Of a DNA stretch of 64,000 nt, positions 46,601 through 61,600 are shown piece by piece. Below the pieces are notes generated by a model, which was not told the DNA's origin, ran no database searches, and worked only from the letters and a program-made list of their open reading frames with translations. The translations under genes and the position numbers were made by a program. The stretch is from positions 248,001 to 312,000 of the forward strand of contig NZ_JARHTP010000006.1 in assembly GCF_029223485.1 (NCBI RefSeq), in the 5' to 3' direction. This DNA is from Streptomyces coacervatus. GTDB lineage: Bacteria; Actinomycetota; Actinomycetes; Streptomycetales; Streptomycetaceae. Positions within the stretch are counted from its first letter, which is position 1, and every line of letters starts with the position of its first letter.

Positions 46601-49600
46601 GCCGCGTGGGCCCGCAGGACGGTCTCGATCTCACCCAGCTCGATCCGGTAGCCGCGGATCTTGACCTGGCTGTCGATGCGGCCGAGGTAGTCCAGCGAGC
46701 CGTCCGGCGACCGCAGGACCAGGTCGCCGGTGCGATACAGCCGTCCGCCCGCGGGACCGAACGGGCTCGGCACGAACCGCTCCGCCGTCAGATCAGCACG
46801 GCCCATGTAGCCGCGCGCCAGACCCACACCACCGATGAACAGCTCACCGCTGACGCCGTCGGCCACCGGCCGGCCGTTGGAGTCGAGCACGTACAGGTCG
46901 GTGTTGGCCAGCGGCCCCCCGATCGAGACCGTCTCGGTCTCCTCGGGCACCTCCCAGAACGTCGACCAGATCGTGGTCTCCGTCGGACCGTACACATTCA
47001 CCAGACGCCGGGTCTTCTCACGGAGCTCACCCGCCAGCTCCGGCGAACAGGCCTCGCCACCCACCAGCGCCGTCACCGCTTCATCGGCGAAACCGGCCGC
47101 GAGCAACAGCCGCCAGCCCGACGGCGTCAACTGCACATGCGCGACCCGGTTCCTGCCGATCAGCTCTACGAGCGCCTCGGCGTCCCTGGCCTCAGTGCTC
47201 GACGCCATCACCACACGCCCACCCGTCACCAGCGGCAGGAACAGCTCCAGTCCCGAAATGTCGAACGAGATCGACGTCGACGCCAGCCAGGTGCTCTCAC
47301 TGTCACAGCCCGCAACATCGGCCATCGACATCAACAGGTTGTGCAGGGCCCGGTGAGGGATCATCACGCCCTTGGGGCGGCCGGTCGATCCGGACGTGTA
47401 GAGCACATACGCCAGCTCATCGGCGCCCGGCCGCGCGCCCAACGACCCGGCCGACTCCGCAGCGATCACCGCAGCATCCGCATCCAGCAACACCCGATGC
47501 CCGTCGAAGCCGTCCGCGGCCACAGTCGACTCGGTGACCAGGACCGACACCCCGGCATCACTGAGCATGTAGGCACGGCGCTCTTCCGGCAGCCCCGGAT
47601 CCACCGGCACATACCCCGCACCGGCCTTCCACACCGCCAGCATCGCCACCAGCACACCCGGACCACGGTCCAGGCACACACCCACCACCGAACCAGCAGC
47701 CACACCCAGCCCACGCAGATGATGCGCCAGCCGATTCGACCGCTCCTCCAACTCCCCGAACGTCACACACTCGTCGCCACACACCACAGCAGGCGACCCC
47801 GGCGCCGACGCCGCCCGAGCCTCGAACAACTCCAGCGTGCTGCCGCCCGACCACTCGACGACCTCACCCTCCGCCCGGCCCCACGAACCCTCGGCAAGAC
47901 ACGTCGCCGACGCATCCCCCTCAGCATCCGCAGCCATCGCCTCCAACACCGACCGATACATCGACGCAAGCCTCGCCAGACCACTCCGGCCGATGACATC
48001 CGTCGTCGTAGCCAGGTTGATGTCGCCATGCGTTGTCACGACGCTCAGTGCGAAGTCGGTGCCGCCGCCCTGGCCGTCGGACCCGGTGCCGACCGTGGCC
48101 GCATCGACCTGGTGGAAGTTCTGGTGCTCGAACATCACCGAGAGCAGACGCCGGCCGCTGTCGGTCTCACGCTGGATGGCCGGGAGCGGATAGCGACGGT
48201 GCGCCCAGATCTCCGCCTCCTGCGCGTACACCTGCTCCACCAGCCGACGCCACGTACCCGCCGGACGGACCGCCGGGAACGGCACCGTGTTCAAGTGCAT
48301 ACCCAGCACCCGATCGGCACCCGGAGCCTCCAGCCGACCGTGGAACACCACACCCGTATGAAACGCACCCTCACTCGTCAGCGAGCTCATCACCTTCAGA
48401 TGCGCCGCCAACAGCACACTCTTGAGCGACGTGTTCGCCCGCAGCGCCAGCCCACGCAACCCCTCCTCAAGATCCGCGAACGGCACTTCGGTGCCGATTC
48501 GCTCGCGCAGGGAGTCGGCGCCCTCCGACCAGGCCGCCGGAATCCGCAAGGGAGCGTGCTCATCGACCACGCCCCGCCAGAAGGAGCGGTCGCCGTCACT
48601 GCTCAGCGACTCCAACTCCGCCGCGACGAAGTCGGCATAACGCACCGAAGGCGCCACATACTCGGGCAGCTCACGACCGTCACGCAGGTGCTGATAGCAC
48701 TCCACGATCTCCATCGCCAGGGTGTTGATGGTCCAGCCCTCGGCGATGGCGTGGTTGTAGCTGAAGGTCAGCCGCCACGTCTCATTCGACTCCAGGTGTA
48801 CGGCGAGCCTCATCAAGGACGTGCTCGTCAGGTCCGACGGCGCGGCGCACTCCTCGTAGGCGAATGCGCGGAGTGCCTCACGCTGCTTCACAGCCTGCAG
48901 CTCGCGCAGGTCCCGGACGGCCAGCGACAGTTCGGCGTCGGCGTGTACGAGTTGCAGCGGCTGCGAGTATCCGCTCAGGTGCATCGACGTGCGCAGGACA
49001 TCGTGGCGGCTCGCCACCACGTCCACCGCTGCCCGCAAGGCCTCGGCCGAGAAGGGCCGCGCATCCGGAATACGGAACGAGTTGATGTTGTGGTAGGCGA
49101 CCTGGTCCTCACCCCTGTCAAGGGTGGCCAGCATTTCCACGAGCATGCCGGTCTGGATCTGCGACAGCGGATAGGCGTCCACGACGTCCTCGGGCAGCGC
49201 GGCCCGGTCCTCGGCGCTGATCAGCGCAAACGGCTCGACCGCCGCGATCAGCGACTCACCCGCCGTCTGCCCCGACAACCGTCCCGCAAGCTCCGCGATG
49301 CTCCGGAACTCGAAGACATCGCGCACCGACACCTCATACCCGGCCGCACGCATTCCGCCGACGAGGCGTACGGCTCGGATGGAGTCGCCGCCGAGGTCGA
49401 AGAAGCTGTCCTCGACACCGACCTGTTCCACGCCCAGGACGTCGGACCAGATGGCGGCCAGCCGTTCCTCCAGCGGGGTGCGCGGCGCCACGTACCGGCT
49501 CGCCGAGAACATCTCCGCCTCGGGTGCGGGGAGAGCGCGGTGGTCGACCTTTCCGCTGTTGGTCAGCGGGATCCGGTCGATGGCCACGAACGCCGCCGGG

Positions 49601-52600
49601 ACCATGTACTCCGGCAGCGTGGTCCCGAGGTGACGCCGCAGGTCGGCCGTGTCGATCGCGTCGTCGGCGACCACGTAGGCGACCAGGGTCTTGTCGCCCA
49701 CGTGGTCCTCACGGGCGGAGACCACGGTGTCCCGCACCGCGTCATGGGCCCGCAGGACGGTCTCGATCTCACCCAGCTCGATCCGGTAACCACGCACCTT
49801 CACCTGGCTGTCGATACGGCCGAGGTAGTCCAGCGAGCCGTCCTGCCGGCGCTGTACCAGGTCGCCGGTGCGGTACAGCCGGGAACCGGCCGGGCCGAAC
49901 GGATCGGGGACGAACCGCTCCGCCGTCAGACCCGCGCGCCCCATATAGCCGCGTGCCAGACCCGCACCGCCGATGAACAGCTCACCACTGACGCCATCGG
50001 CCACCGGCCGGCCGTTGGAATCCAGGACATACAGGTCGGTGTTGGCCAGCGGCCCCCCGATCGAGACCGACTCGGTCTCCTCGGGCACCTCCCAGCACGT
50101 CGACCAGATCGTGGTCTCCGTCGGACCGTACACATTCACCAGACGCCGGGTCTTCGCGCGGAGCTCACATGCCAGCTCCGGCGAGCACGCCTCGCCACCC
50201 ACCAGCGCCGTCACCGCTTCATCGGCGAACCCGGCCGCGAGCAACAGCCGCCAGCCCGACGGCGTCAACTGCACATGCGTGACCCCGTTCGCGCCGATCA
50301 GCTCTACGAGCGCCTCGGCGTCCTTGACCTCGCCAGCCGACGCCATGACCACACGCCCGCCGCTGATCAGCGGCAGGAACAGCTCCAGCCCCGAAATGTC
50401 GAACGAGATCGACGTCGACGCCAGCCACACACTCCGGGCATCACTACCGGCGACACCCGCCATCGACATCAACAGGTTGTGCAGAGCCCGGTGAGGGACC
50501 ATCACACCCTTCGGCCGGCCCGTCGAACCGGACGTGTACAGCACATACGCCAGCTCACCAGCACCCGGCCGCACACCCAACGACCCGGCCGACTCACCGG
50601 CAATCGCCTCAGCGTCCGCATCCAGCAGCACCCGATGGCCGTCGAACTCCGCAGCCCCCACGCCGGATTCAGTGACCAGGACCGACACTCCGGCATCCGT
50701 GAGCATGTAGGCACGGCGCTCTTCCGGCAGCCCCGGATCCACCGGCACATACCCCGCGCCGGTCTTCCACACCGCCAGCATCGCCACCAGCACACCCGGA
50801 CCACGGTCCAGGCACACGCCCACCACCGAACCAGCACCCACACCCAGCCCACGCAGATGATGCGCCAGCCGGTTCGACCGCTCCTCCAACTCCCCGAACG
50901 TCACCCGCTCATCACCGAACACCACAGCAACGGAATCGGGAGCCGACAACGCCCGAGCCCCGAACAACTCCAGCGCGCTGTCGCCCGACCACTCGACGAC
51001 CTCACCCTCCCCACGACCCCACGAACCCTCGGCAAGACACGCCACCGACGCATCCCCCTCAGCATCCGCAGCCATCGCCTCCAACACCGACCGATACATC
51101 GACGCAAGCCTCGCCAGACCACTCCGGCCGATCACATCCGTCGTCGTACCCAGGTTGATGTTGCCGCCGGTAGGAATCACGTTCATGGCGAACTCATTGA
51201 TTCCGTCGTTCAGGCCCTGGGCGACATCCACCTTGTCCCTGTCGACGTGGTGGAAGTCGAGGTACTCGAACAGGACGGAGAGCAGATGGCGGGAGTTGCC
51301 GGACGCACGCTGGATGGCGGGCAGCGGGTGTCGCCTGTGCGCCCAGATCTCGACTTCCTGCGCGTACACCTGCTCCACCAGCCGACGCCACGTACCCGCC
51401 GGACGGACCGCCGGGAACGGAACCGTGTTCAAGTGCATACCCAGCACCCGATCGGCACCCGGAGCCTCCAGCCGACCGTGGAACACCACACCCGTATGGA
51501 ACGCATCCTCACTCGTCAGCGAGCTCATCACCTTCAGATGAGCCGCCAACAGCACACTCTTGAGCGACGTGTTCGCCTTCAGCGCCAGCCCACGCAACCC
51601 GTCCTCGAGATCCGCGAACGGCACCTGCACACCATGACGCTCCGGCGCACCCTCCTCCGCCCCCGCCCACTCCGCGGGAAGCCGCAACGGAGCATGCTCC
51701 TCCACCACACCCCGCCAGAACGACCGGTCGACCTCACTGCCCAGCGACTCCAGCTCCGCCGCGACGAAATCGGCATAACGCACCGAAGGCGCCACATACT
51801 CGGGCAGCTCACGACCGTCACGCAGGTGCTGATAGCACTCCACGACCTCCATCATCAGGGCGTTGTAGCTCCACCCCTCCGAAATGGCGTGGTGATAGGT
51901 GAAGTTGAGTCGCCACGCCTCGTCGGAGTCGATGAGAGCGGATATGTGCAGCAGAGGCGCCGTGGTCAGGTCGAAGACGACCGCGTGCTGCCGGGCGACG
52001 AACTCCCTTTTCAGGCGCTCCTGTTCCTGAGCGTCCAGGCCGCGCAGATCCTCAAGGGTGACCGGATGGTCGGCCGCTTCGTGGACCAGTTGCATGGGCT
52101 GGGAGTAGCCGCTCAGGTGCATCGACGTGCGCAGGATGTCGTGCCGGCGGACCACGATGCCCACCGCTTCCTCCAGAGCGGTCAGCGAGAACGGCTGGTC
52201 GTCGCGGATCCTGAAGGAGTTGAGGTTGTGGTAGACGGCCCTGCCGCCGGGCTCGGCAGCCATGGTTTCGGCCAGCATGCCGGTCTGGATCTGTGACAGC
52301 GGGTAGGCGTCGACCACGCCCGCCGGGAGCGCCGCGCGGTCCTCGTCGCTGATCAGAGCGAACGGGGACACCGCTTCGATCAGCGACCGGCCCGCCTCAT
52401 GACCGGCCATCTGAGCCGCCAGGGCGGCGATGGTGCGGTACTCGAAGACGTCCGGGATCGACACGTCGTACCCGACGGTGCGCATCGCGCCGACGAGGCG
52501 TACGGCGCGGAGGGAATCGCCGCCGAGGTCGAAGAAGCTGTCCTCGACGCTGACCTGGCGGACACCGAGCACCTCCGACCAGATCGCGGCCAGCCGCTCT

Positions 52601-55600
52601 TCGACGGGGGTCTGCGGTGCCACGTACCGGCCGGCCTCGAAGGCCGCGCGGTCGGGCTCCGGCAGCGCCCGATAGTTGATCTTTCCGCCGCTGATCAGAG
52701 GGATGGCGTCGAGGCTGACGAAGGCCGAGGGAATCATGTAGGCGGGCAGCGTGGCGCTCAGGTGCTCGCGCAGCCGGCCGGCCGAGGGAGCCGCGTCGTC
52801 GCCGTCGTCGCCGACCACATAGGCGACCAGGGACTTCTCGCCGCTCTCCGTGGCCGGAGCGGTGACAACGACCTCGCGGACCTCCGGGTGGGTGCGCAGC
52901 GCGGCCTCGATCTCGCCCAGCTCGATGCGATAACCGCGGACCTTGACCTGGCTGTCGACCCGGCCGAGGAAGTCCAGCGAACCGTCCGGCAGACGCCGCA
53001 CCAGGTCACCGGTGCGGTACAGCCGTGCGCCGACGGGGCCGAAGGGGTCGGGGACGAACCGCTCGGCCGTCAGCCCTGCACGGCCGAGGTAACCGCGCGC
53101 GAGGCCGGGGCCTCCCACGTAGATCTCACCCGGTACTCCCACGGGCACCAGCTGCTGCCGGGCGTCCAGCACATGGATGCTCAGGTCGGCGATCCGCCGG
53201 CCGAGGTGGCTCCTGGACGGGTGCTCGAAATCGTCCGCGACGAGTTCGTGGAAGGTGCAGTGCACCGTGATCTCGGTCGGGCCGTACAGGTTGACCAGCG
53301 CCGTCCGGTCCAGCCCGGTCCTCGCGACCCACGGCCGCAGCTCGGTGATCTCCAGCTTCTCGCCACCGAACACGATGGCGCGCAGGGCGAGCCGGTCGAT
53401 CCGGGTGTCCGCCTCGCCGGCCATGGCCGCGAGGGCGCGGAACGCCGAGGGGATCTGGCACAGGACGGTGACCTGCTGGGAGACGAGCAGGTCGAGAAGG
53501 TCCTCGGGGGAACGGCTGACCTCCGGCGGAACGATCACCAGTCGGCCGCCGTGCAGCAGTGCGCCCCACATCTCCCACACGGAGAAGTCGAAGGCATAGG
53601 AGTGCGACTGTGTGACGACGTCGTCGCTGGTGAAGTTCATCTGCCGGCTGATGGCCGCGAACATGCGCAGGACGTTCGCATGGGTCAGCGTGACGCCCTT
53701 CGGCTTCCCCGTGGAGCCCGAGGTGTAGATGACGTACATCAGGTTGTCGGGCGTGCCGACCGGGGTCGGGTCGTCGGCGGGCTGGGCGTCGATCGCGTCG
53801 CGGTCGTCGTCGGCGTCGAGGAGGACCAGTTCGCCGCCGTAGATGTCGGCGAACGTGGGCACGTGCTCGGCCCTGGTGATCAGGATCGGGGTGTCCGCGT
53901 CGTCGAGGATGTACGCCAGGCGGTCGACCGGGTTGGTCGGGTCGAGCGGCACATAGGCCGCGCCGGACTTGAGGACGCCGAGCAGCGTGGGTACGAGGTC
54001 GATGTCCCGCTCGAGCGAGACACCGATCAACGTGTCCGGCCCCGCTCCGAGCTGGCGCAGGTGACGGGCGAGTCGGTTGGCTCGCTCGTTGACCTGCCCG
54101 TAGGTGAGCTCCGTCGCGCCGAAGGTCACCGCGACGGCGTCCGGTGCCGAGGCGGCTCGGTCGGCGAAGACGCCGTGGACGAAGCCGTCGACGGGCTCCT
54201 CGACGGTGCTGTTCCACTCGGTCAGCAGCCGGGCTCGCTCGTCCTTCGGCAGGCAGGGCGCGGTGGCGCTGCCGTCGAGGTCGGCGGCCATCGCCTCCAG
54301 CACCGCGCGGTACATGGAGGCGAGGCGTTCCAGATTGTCCCGGCTGACCGCGTCGGCGCTGCTGGCCAGCTGGATGTGCCTGCCCGATGCCACGACACTG
54401 AGCGCGGCCTCGTTACGGCCTTCGTTCAGGCCGCCGTCGGTGTCCACCGCCTCGGCGTCGACCTGGTAGAAGTCCTGGTGGTCGAAGAGCGTGGTGATCA
54501 GGCGCTGGTTGCTGCCCGCGTCCCGCTGGATGGCGGGCAGCGGATAGCGGCGGTGCTCCCAGATCTCGGCTTCCTGCGCGTACACCTGCTCCACCAGCCG
54601 ACGCCACGTACCCGCCGGACGGACCGCCGGGAACGGCACGGTGTTCAGGTGCATGCCCAGCACGCGCTCGGCGTCCGGGGCCTCCAGACGGCCGTGGTAG
54701 ACCACACCCGTGTGGAACGCGTCCTCGGGCGTCAGCGTGCTCAGCACCTTCAGATGCGCCGCCAGCAGCACACTCTTCAACGACGCCTTCGCCCCACCGG
54801 CCAGCCGCCGCAGACCCTCCTCAAGGTCCGCGAACGAGATGCGGGCGCCGTGCCCCTCCTCCGCCTTGCCGTCTTCGGCAGCCCAGGTGGAGGGGAGCTC
54901 GAAGGGAACGTGACCGGCGGTGACGTCCTGCCAGTAGGCGCGATCCTCGGAGTCGGCGAGCGACTTCAGCTCGGCCGCGACGAAGTCCGTGTACCGCACC
55001 AACGGCGCCTGGTAGGAGGGGAGTTCGCGGCCGTCGCGGAGATGCCGGTAGCACTCCACGATCTCCATCATCAGGGTGTTGAGCGTCCAACCTTCGGACA
55101 CCGCATGGCAGTTGCTGAGGGTGAGCCGCCAGGCCCCGTCCTCCTCCACGTGCGCGGAGATGCGCAGCAGCGGTGCGCTCGCCAGGTCGAAGCCGGCCGC
55201 CCACTCCTGCTCGGCGTAGGAACGCCGGGCGCGGTCGAGTTCCTCGGCATCCAGCCCACGCCAGTCATGCATCGTGACCGGCACATCGGCCGTCGCGTGC
55301 ACCAGCTGCAGCGGCTGCGAGTAGCCGCTCAGATGCATCGACGTCCGCAGCATGTCGTGACGCCCGACCACGACCTCCACGACCTGGCACAGCGCCGGCA
55401 GGGAGAACTCGGCCCCGTCGGGAATCCGGAAGGAGTTGATGTTGTGGTAGAGGTTTCCGCCCGCTGATCCGGCGGCGAGCATCTCGACGAGCATGCCGGT
55501 CTGGAGCTGCGACAACGGGTAGGCGTCCACGACGTCCTCGGGCAGCGCGGCCCGGTCCTGCTCGCCGATCAGCGCGAACGGCTCGACCGCCGCGATCAGC

Positions 55601-58600
55601 GACTCACCCGCCGTCTGCCCCGACAACCGGCCCGCAAGCTCCGCGATGCTGCGGAACTCGAAGACATCGCGCACCGACACCTCGTAGCCCGCCGCGCGCA
55701 GTGCACCGACCAGGCGCACGGCCCGGATCGAGTCGCCGCCGAGGTCGAAGAAGCTGTCCTCGACACCGACCTGACGGGCATCGAGCACCTCCGCCCAGAT
55801 GGCGGCCAGCCGCTCCTCGAGCGGGGTACGCGGCGCCACGTACCGGCCGGCCGAGAACGCGCTCGCGTCGGGGGCCGGCAGCGCACGGTGATCCAGCTTG
55901 CCGTTACTGGTCAGCGGGATCGCGTCCAGCGTCACATAGGCGACCGGAACCATGTAGTCCGGCAGGCCGGTGATCAGGTGCGTGCGGATCTGCTCCGCGT
56001 CGACGGCTCCGTCGGGTACGTCGGGTACGACGGGTACGACGTAGGCGATGAGGGACTTGTCCCCCGCCTCGTCCGCACGGGCGACCACCACGGCGTCCCG
56101 CACGGCGTGGTGGGTGCGCAGCGCGGCCTCGATCTCGCCCAGCTCGATGCGATAACCGCGGACCTTGACCTGGCTGTCGACCCGGCCGAGGAAGTCCAGC
56201 GAACCGTCCGGCAGACGCCGCGCCAGGTCACCGGTGCGGTACAGCCGCCCTCCGGCGGGGCCGAAGGGGTCGGGGACGAACCGCTCGGCCGTCAGTCCCG
56301 CACGGCCGAGGTAGCCGCGCGCGAGGCTCGGTCCGCCCACGTGGATCTCACCCGGAACGCCGACCGGCACCAGTCGGCCGACCGCGTCCAGGAGGTGCAT
56401 CCGCAGGTCGCGCAGGGGCTCGCCGATGTTGCTCCGTCCGGGGCGGCCGAAGTCCTCGGTGGTGAGGCGACGGTATGCGGCGTGCATGGTCGTCTCGGTC
56501 GGCCCGTACAGGTTCAGCAGTGCGGGCCGGTCGAGGCCCAGGCGCTCCACCCACGGCTGCAGCTCGGAGAGTTCGACCTTCTCGCCGCCGAAGCACACCA
56601 GCCGCAGGTCCAGCCGGTCGAAGCGCGGGTCGCCGTCGCCGGCCATGGCGGCCAGGGCCCGGAAGGCCGTCGGGGTCTGCAGCAGCACCGTGACGCCCTC
56701 CTCGACCAGCAGGTCCAGGAAGTCACGGGGGGAGCGGCTGATCTCGGTCGGGACGACCACCAGTCGGCCGCCGTGCAGCAGAGCGCCCCACATCTCCCAG
56801 ACCGACACGTCGAACGCATAGGAGTGGGACTGGGTCACCACGTCGGAGCCGGAGAATCCGAGCTGGTCGCCGGTGGCGGTGAAGTGACGCAGCACGTTGG
56901 CGTGGGTCAGGCTCACGCCCTTGGGCCTGCCCGTCGATCCCGAGGTGTAGATGACGTAGACCTGGCTGTCCGGCCCGCTGGTCTCCACCGGGTCGCCGGC
57001 CGGGCGGGCCGCTATCGCCGCCGCGTCCCGCTCGCCGTCGACGACCACCAGCTCGCCGTCGAAGTACCCGGCCACCCGGTCCACGAGATCGGAGTGGGTC
57101 ACCACGATCGGCGCGGCGGCGTCATCGACGATGTACGCCAGCCGGTCGTCCGGGTTCACCGGGTCGAGCGGCACATATGCGGCACCGGACTTGAGGATGC
57201 CGAGGAGCGTCGGCACCAGATCGATGCCGCGGTCGAGCGAGACACCGACCAGCGTCTCCGGGCCGGCCCCCAGCGCCCGAAGGTGGTGGGCGAGCCGGTT
57301 GGCCCGCTCGTTCACCTCCGCGTAAGTCAGTGCACGGTCACCGCACACCAGCGCGACGCTGTCCGGCGTCCGGGCCGCCTGCCGGGAGAACACCCCGTGG
57401 ACGCTGTCCTCGACCGGGAATTCGGTCGTGGCGTTCCACTCCTTGGTCAGCCGCTCGAACTCGGTGTCCGGGAGGCATGCCGCGGACGCGTCTCCCGCGG
57501 GATCGGCGGCCATGGCCTCCAGCACGGAGCGGTACATCGAGGCGAGGCGCGCCAGGTTCGCCCGGCTGATCACGTCGGTCGACGTGCCGAGGTTGATGTG
57601 GCCGCCGCGCGCCACCGCGCTGAGGGCGAACTCGTTCGGGGAGGAGTTCAGCGTGGCGTCGACGTCCACGTCGTCCTCGTCGACCTGGTGGAAGTTCTGG
57701 TGCTCGAACAGCACCGAGAGCAGCCGCTCGCCTTCACCCAGGTCCCGCTGGATGGCGGGGAGCGGGTAGCGGCGGTGCGTCCAGATCTCGGCTTCCTGCG
57801 CGTACACCTGCTCCACCAGCCGACGCCACGTGCCCGTGGGACGTACCGCCGGGAACGGGAGGGAGTTGAGGTGCATGCCGAGCACGCGCTCGGCGTCCGG
57901 GGCCTCCAGACGGCCGTGGTAGACCACGCCGGTGTGGAAAGCGTCCTCGGGCGTGAGCGTGCTCAGCACCTTCAGATGCGCCGCCAGCAGCACACTCTTC
58001 AACGACGCCTTCGCCTGACCGGCCAACCGCCGCAGCCCCTCCTCCACATCGTGGTAGGGGACGTACTGCCGGTGGTATTCGGCGGCGGTGCCGCACTCGT
58101 CGGCCCAGGTGTCCGGAAGCCGGAGCGGTGCGTGCCCGGCCACGACGTCCTGCCAGAACGCGCGGTCCTCGGGATCGGCCAGCGACGTCAGCTCGGCGGC
58201 GACGAAGTCCGCGTAGCGCACGGCGAGGGGCTCGACGGCAGCCGGCTCCTGTCCGTCGCGGATCTGCCGATAGCAGGTCTGGATCTCCATCAGCATGGAG
58301 TGGTAGCTCCAGCCCTCGGTGATCGCGTGGCAGTGGCTGATGGTGAGCCGCCAGGCTCCCTCTTCTTCGAGCTGCACGGAGAGCCGCATCAGCGGTGCGG
58401 TGGCCAGGTCGAAGCCGGCCGCCCACTCCTGCTCGGCGTAGGAACGCCGGGCGCGGTCGAGTTCCTCGGCGTCCAGCCCACGCCAGTCATGCATCGTGAC
58501 CGGCACATCGGCCGTGGCGTGCACCAGTTGCAGCGGCTGCGAGTAGCCGCTCAGATGCATCGACGTCCGCAGCATGTCGTGACGCTGCACCACGATCTCC

Positions 58601-61600
58601 ACGGCCCGGCGCAGCGCCGGCAGGGAGAACTCGGCCTCGTCGGGAATCCGGAACGACGTGAGGTTGTGGTAGGTGTGCAGCTCACCGGCCTTGAGCATCT
58701 CGACGAGCATGCCGGTCTGGAGCTGGGACAGCGGGTAGGCGTCCACGACGCCCTCGGGCAGCGCGGCCCGGTCCTCGTCACTGATCAGCGCGAACGGCTC
58801 GACCGCCGCGATCAGCGACTCACCCGCCGTCTGCCCCGAGAGCCGGCCCGCGAGCTCCGCGATGCTGCGGTACTCGAACACATCGCGCACCGACACCTCG
58901 TAGCCGGCCGCCCGCATCCCGCCGACCAGGCGCACGGCACGGATGGAGTCGCCGCCGAGGTCGAAGAAGCTGTCCTCGATACTCACCCGCTCAAGGCCGA
59001 GGACTTCCGCCCAGATCGCGGCGAGACGTTCCTCCACGGGAGTGCGGGGGGCCACGTACCGGCTCGCCGAGAACGCGGTGGCGTCCGGGGCCGGGAGGGC
59101 GCGGTGATCCAGCTTGCCGTTCGGCGTCAGCGGGATCGCGTCCAGCGGCACATAGGCAGCGGGGATCATGTAGTCCGGCAGGCTCGCGCCGAGGTGGACG
59201 CGTAGTCCCTCCGCCTCCACGCCCAGAGCGGTGACCACATAGGCCACCAGGGACTTCTCGCCGCCCTGGCCCTCCCGGGCGACCACCACCGCGTCGTCGA
59301 CGGCCGGGTGATCACGCAGCGCGGCCTCGATCTCACCGAGCTCGATCCGGTAACCACGGACCTTGACCTGCTTGTCGATACGCCCCAGGAAATCCAGCGA
59401 ACCATCCGCCAGACGCCGCGCCTGGTCACCACTGCGATACATCCGCGCACCCGCCGGACCGAACGGATCCGGCACGAACCGCTCCGCCGTCAACGAAGGC
59501 CGCTCCAAATACCCCCGCGCAACAGCCGGACCACCCACATACATCTCACCCGGCACACCCACCGGCACCAGCCGGCCCTGCCCATCCAGCAGATGAATCG
59601 CCGTGTCCGACAGCGCCACACCCACCGGATTACGATCCGACCGGCCAACATCCGCCTCGGTCACCCGATGAAACGTCGAGTGCACCGTCGTCTCGGTGAT
59701 GCCGTACATGTTCACCAGCGCCGGACGCTCATACCCCATCACGTCCGTCCAAGGCCGCAACTCACTCAGCTCAAGCCGCTCACCCGCGAAAACCACCGCA
59801 CGCAGGGCCAGCTCCCCGACCCGCGGATCACCCGCACCCGCCAGAGCCGACAACGAACGGAACGCCGACGGCGTCTGACACAACACCGTCGCCCCCGACC
59901 CCACCAGCACATCCAGGAACTCCTCCGGCGAACGCGTCACCGCCGCAGGCACCACCACCAGCCGCCCACCATGCAGCAACGCACCCCACATCTCCCACAC
60001 CGACACATCGAACGCATACGAGTGGAACAACGGCCACACATCACGCTCGCCAAACCCGTAATGCTCCTGCGCACTGGCGAACAGCCGCAGCACATTGGCA
60101 TGCGTCAGGCTCACGCCCTTCGGCTTACCCGTCGAACCAGACGTGTAGATCACGTAGATGAGATGCTCCGAACCACCCACCGGAACCGGGTCGGTGGCCG
60201 GCCGGGCCGCGATGACGGCGGCATCCCGCTCACCGTCGATGACCACCAGGTCGCCGTCGAAGAAACCGCCCACACGGTCGGCGAGGCTCGTCTGGGTGAT
60301 CACGACCAGGGCGCCCGCATCCCCAGCGATATGCGCCAGCCGCTCGTCCGGGTTCACCGGGTCGAGCGGCAGATACGCCGCCCCGGACTTCAGCACGCCC
60401 AACAGCGTCGGGATCAGCTCAAGGCCCCGCTCCAGCGAGACTCCGACCAAGACCTCCGGACCCGCACCCAGCTCACGCAGATGATGCGCCAGACGATTCG
60501 CCCGCTCGTTCACCTCCCGATAGGTCAGCGAACGCTCCCCGCACATGACCGCGACGCTCTCCGGGGTCCGGGCCGCCTGCGCCGCGAACACCTCGTGGAC
60601 ACAGGCGTCGACCGGGAACTCCTCCGTGGCGTTCCACTCGTCGAGCAGACGGTCGAGCTCGCCCTGCGGAAGGCACGCCGCGGACGCGTCCCCCGTGGGG
60701 TCCGTGGCCATGGCCGCCAGCACCGCGCGGTACATGGAGGCGAGGCGCTCCAGGTCGGCGCGGCTCATCACGGCTGTCGTCGTACCGAGGTTGAGCATCC
60801 CGCCCGCGGCGATGACGCTGAGGGCGAACTCGTTGCCGCCGGCGTTCTCCGTCGACGCCACGTCCACGGTGTCTGCGTCGACCTGGTGGAAGTTCTGGTG
60901 GTCGAACATCGTGGTGATCAGGCGCTGGTTGCTGCCTGCGTCCCGCTGGATGGCGGGCAGCGGGTAGCGGCGGTGCTCCCAGATCTCGGCTTCCTGCGCG
61001 TACACCTGCTCGACCAGCCGGCGCCACGTGCCGGCCGGACGGACCGCCGGGAACGGCACGGTGTTCAGGTGCATGCCCAGCACGCGCTCGGCGTCGGGGA
61101 CCTCCAAGCGGCCGTGGTAGACCACACCCGTGTGGAACGCGTCCTCGGGCGTGAGCGTGCTCAGCACCTTCAGATGCGCCGCCAACAGCACACTCTTCAA
61201 CGACGCCTTCGCCTGACCGGCCAACCGCCGCAGCCCCTCCTCCCAGTCACCGAAGGGGACTTGGAGCCAGTACCGCTCCTCCGCCTTGCCGTTGTCGTCG
61301 GCCCAGGTGGCGGGGAGGTGCAGCGGGGCGTGTCCGGCCACGACGTCCTGCCAGAACGCGCGGTCCACCGGATCGCCGAGCGATGTCAGCTCGGCGGCCA
61401 CGTAGTCGGCGTAGCGCACCGACGGCGCCTGGTGGGCGGGCAGTTCACGACCGTCGCGGAGATGCCGGTAGCACTCCACGATCTCCATCATCAGGGTGTT
61501 GAGGGTCCAGCCTTCGGTGACCGCGTGGGAGTGGCTGATGGTGAGGCGCCACGCCTCGTCCTCTTCGAGGTGCGCGCAGAACCGCATCAACGGAGCGATG

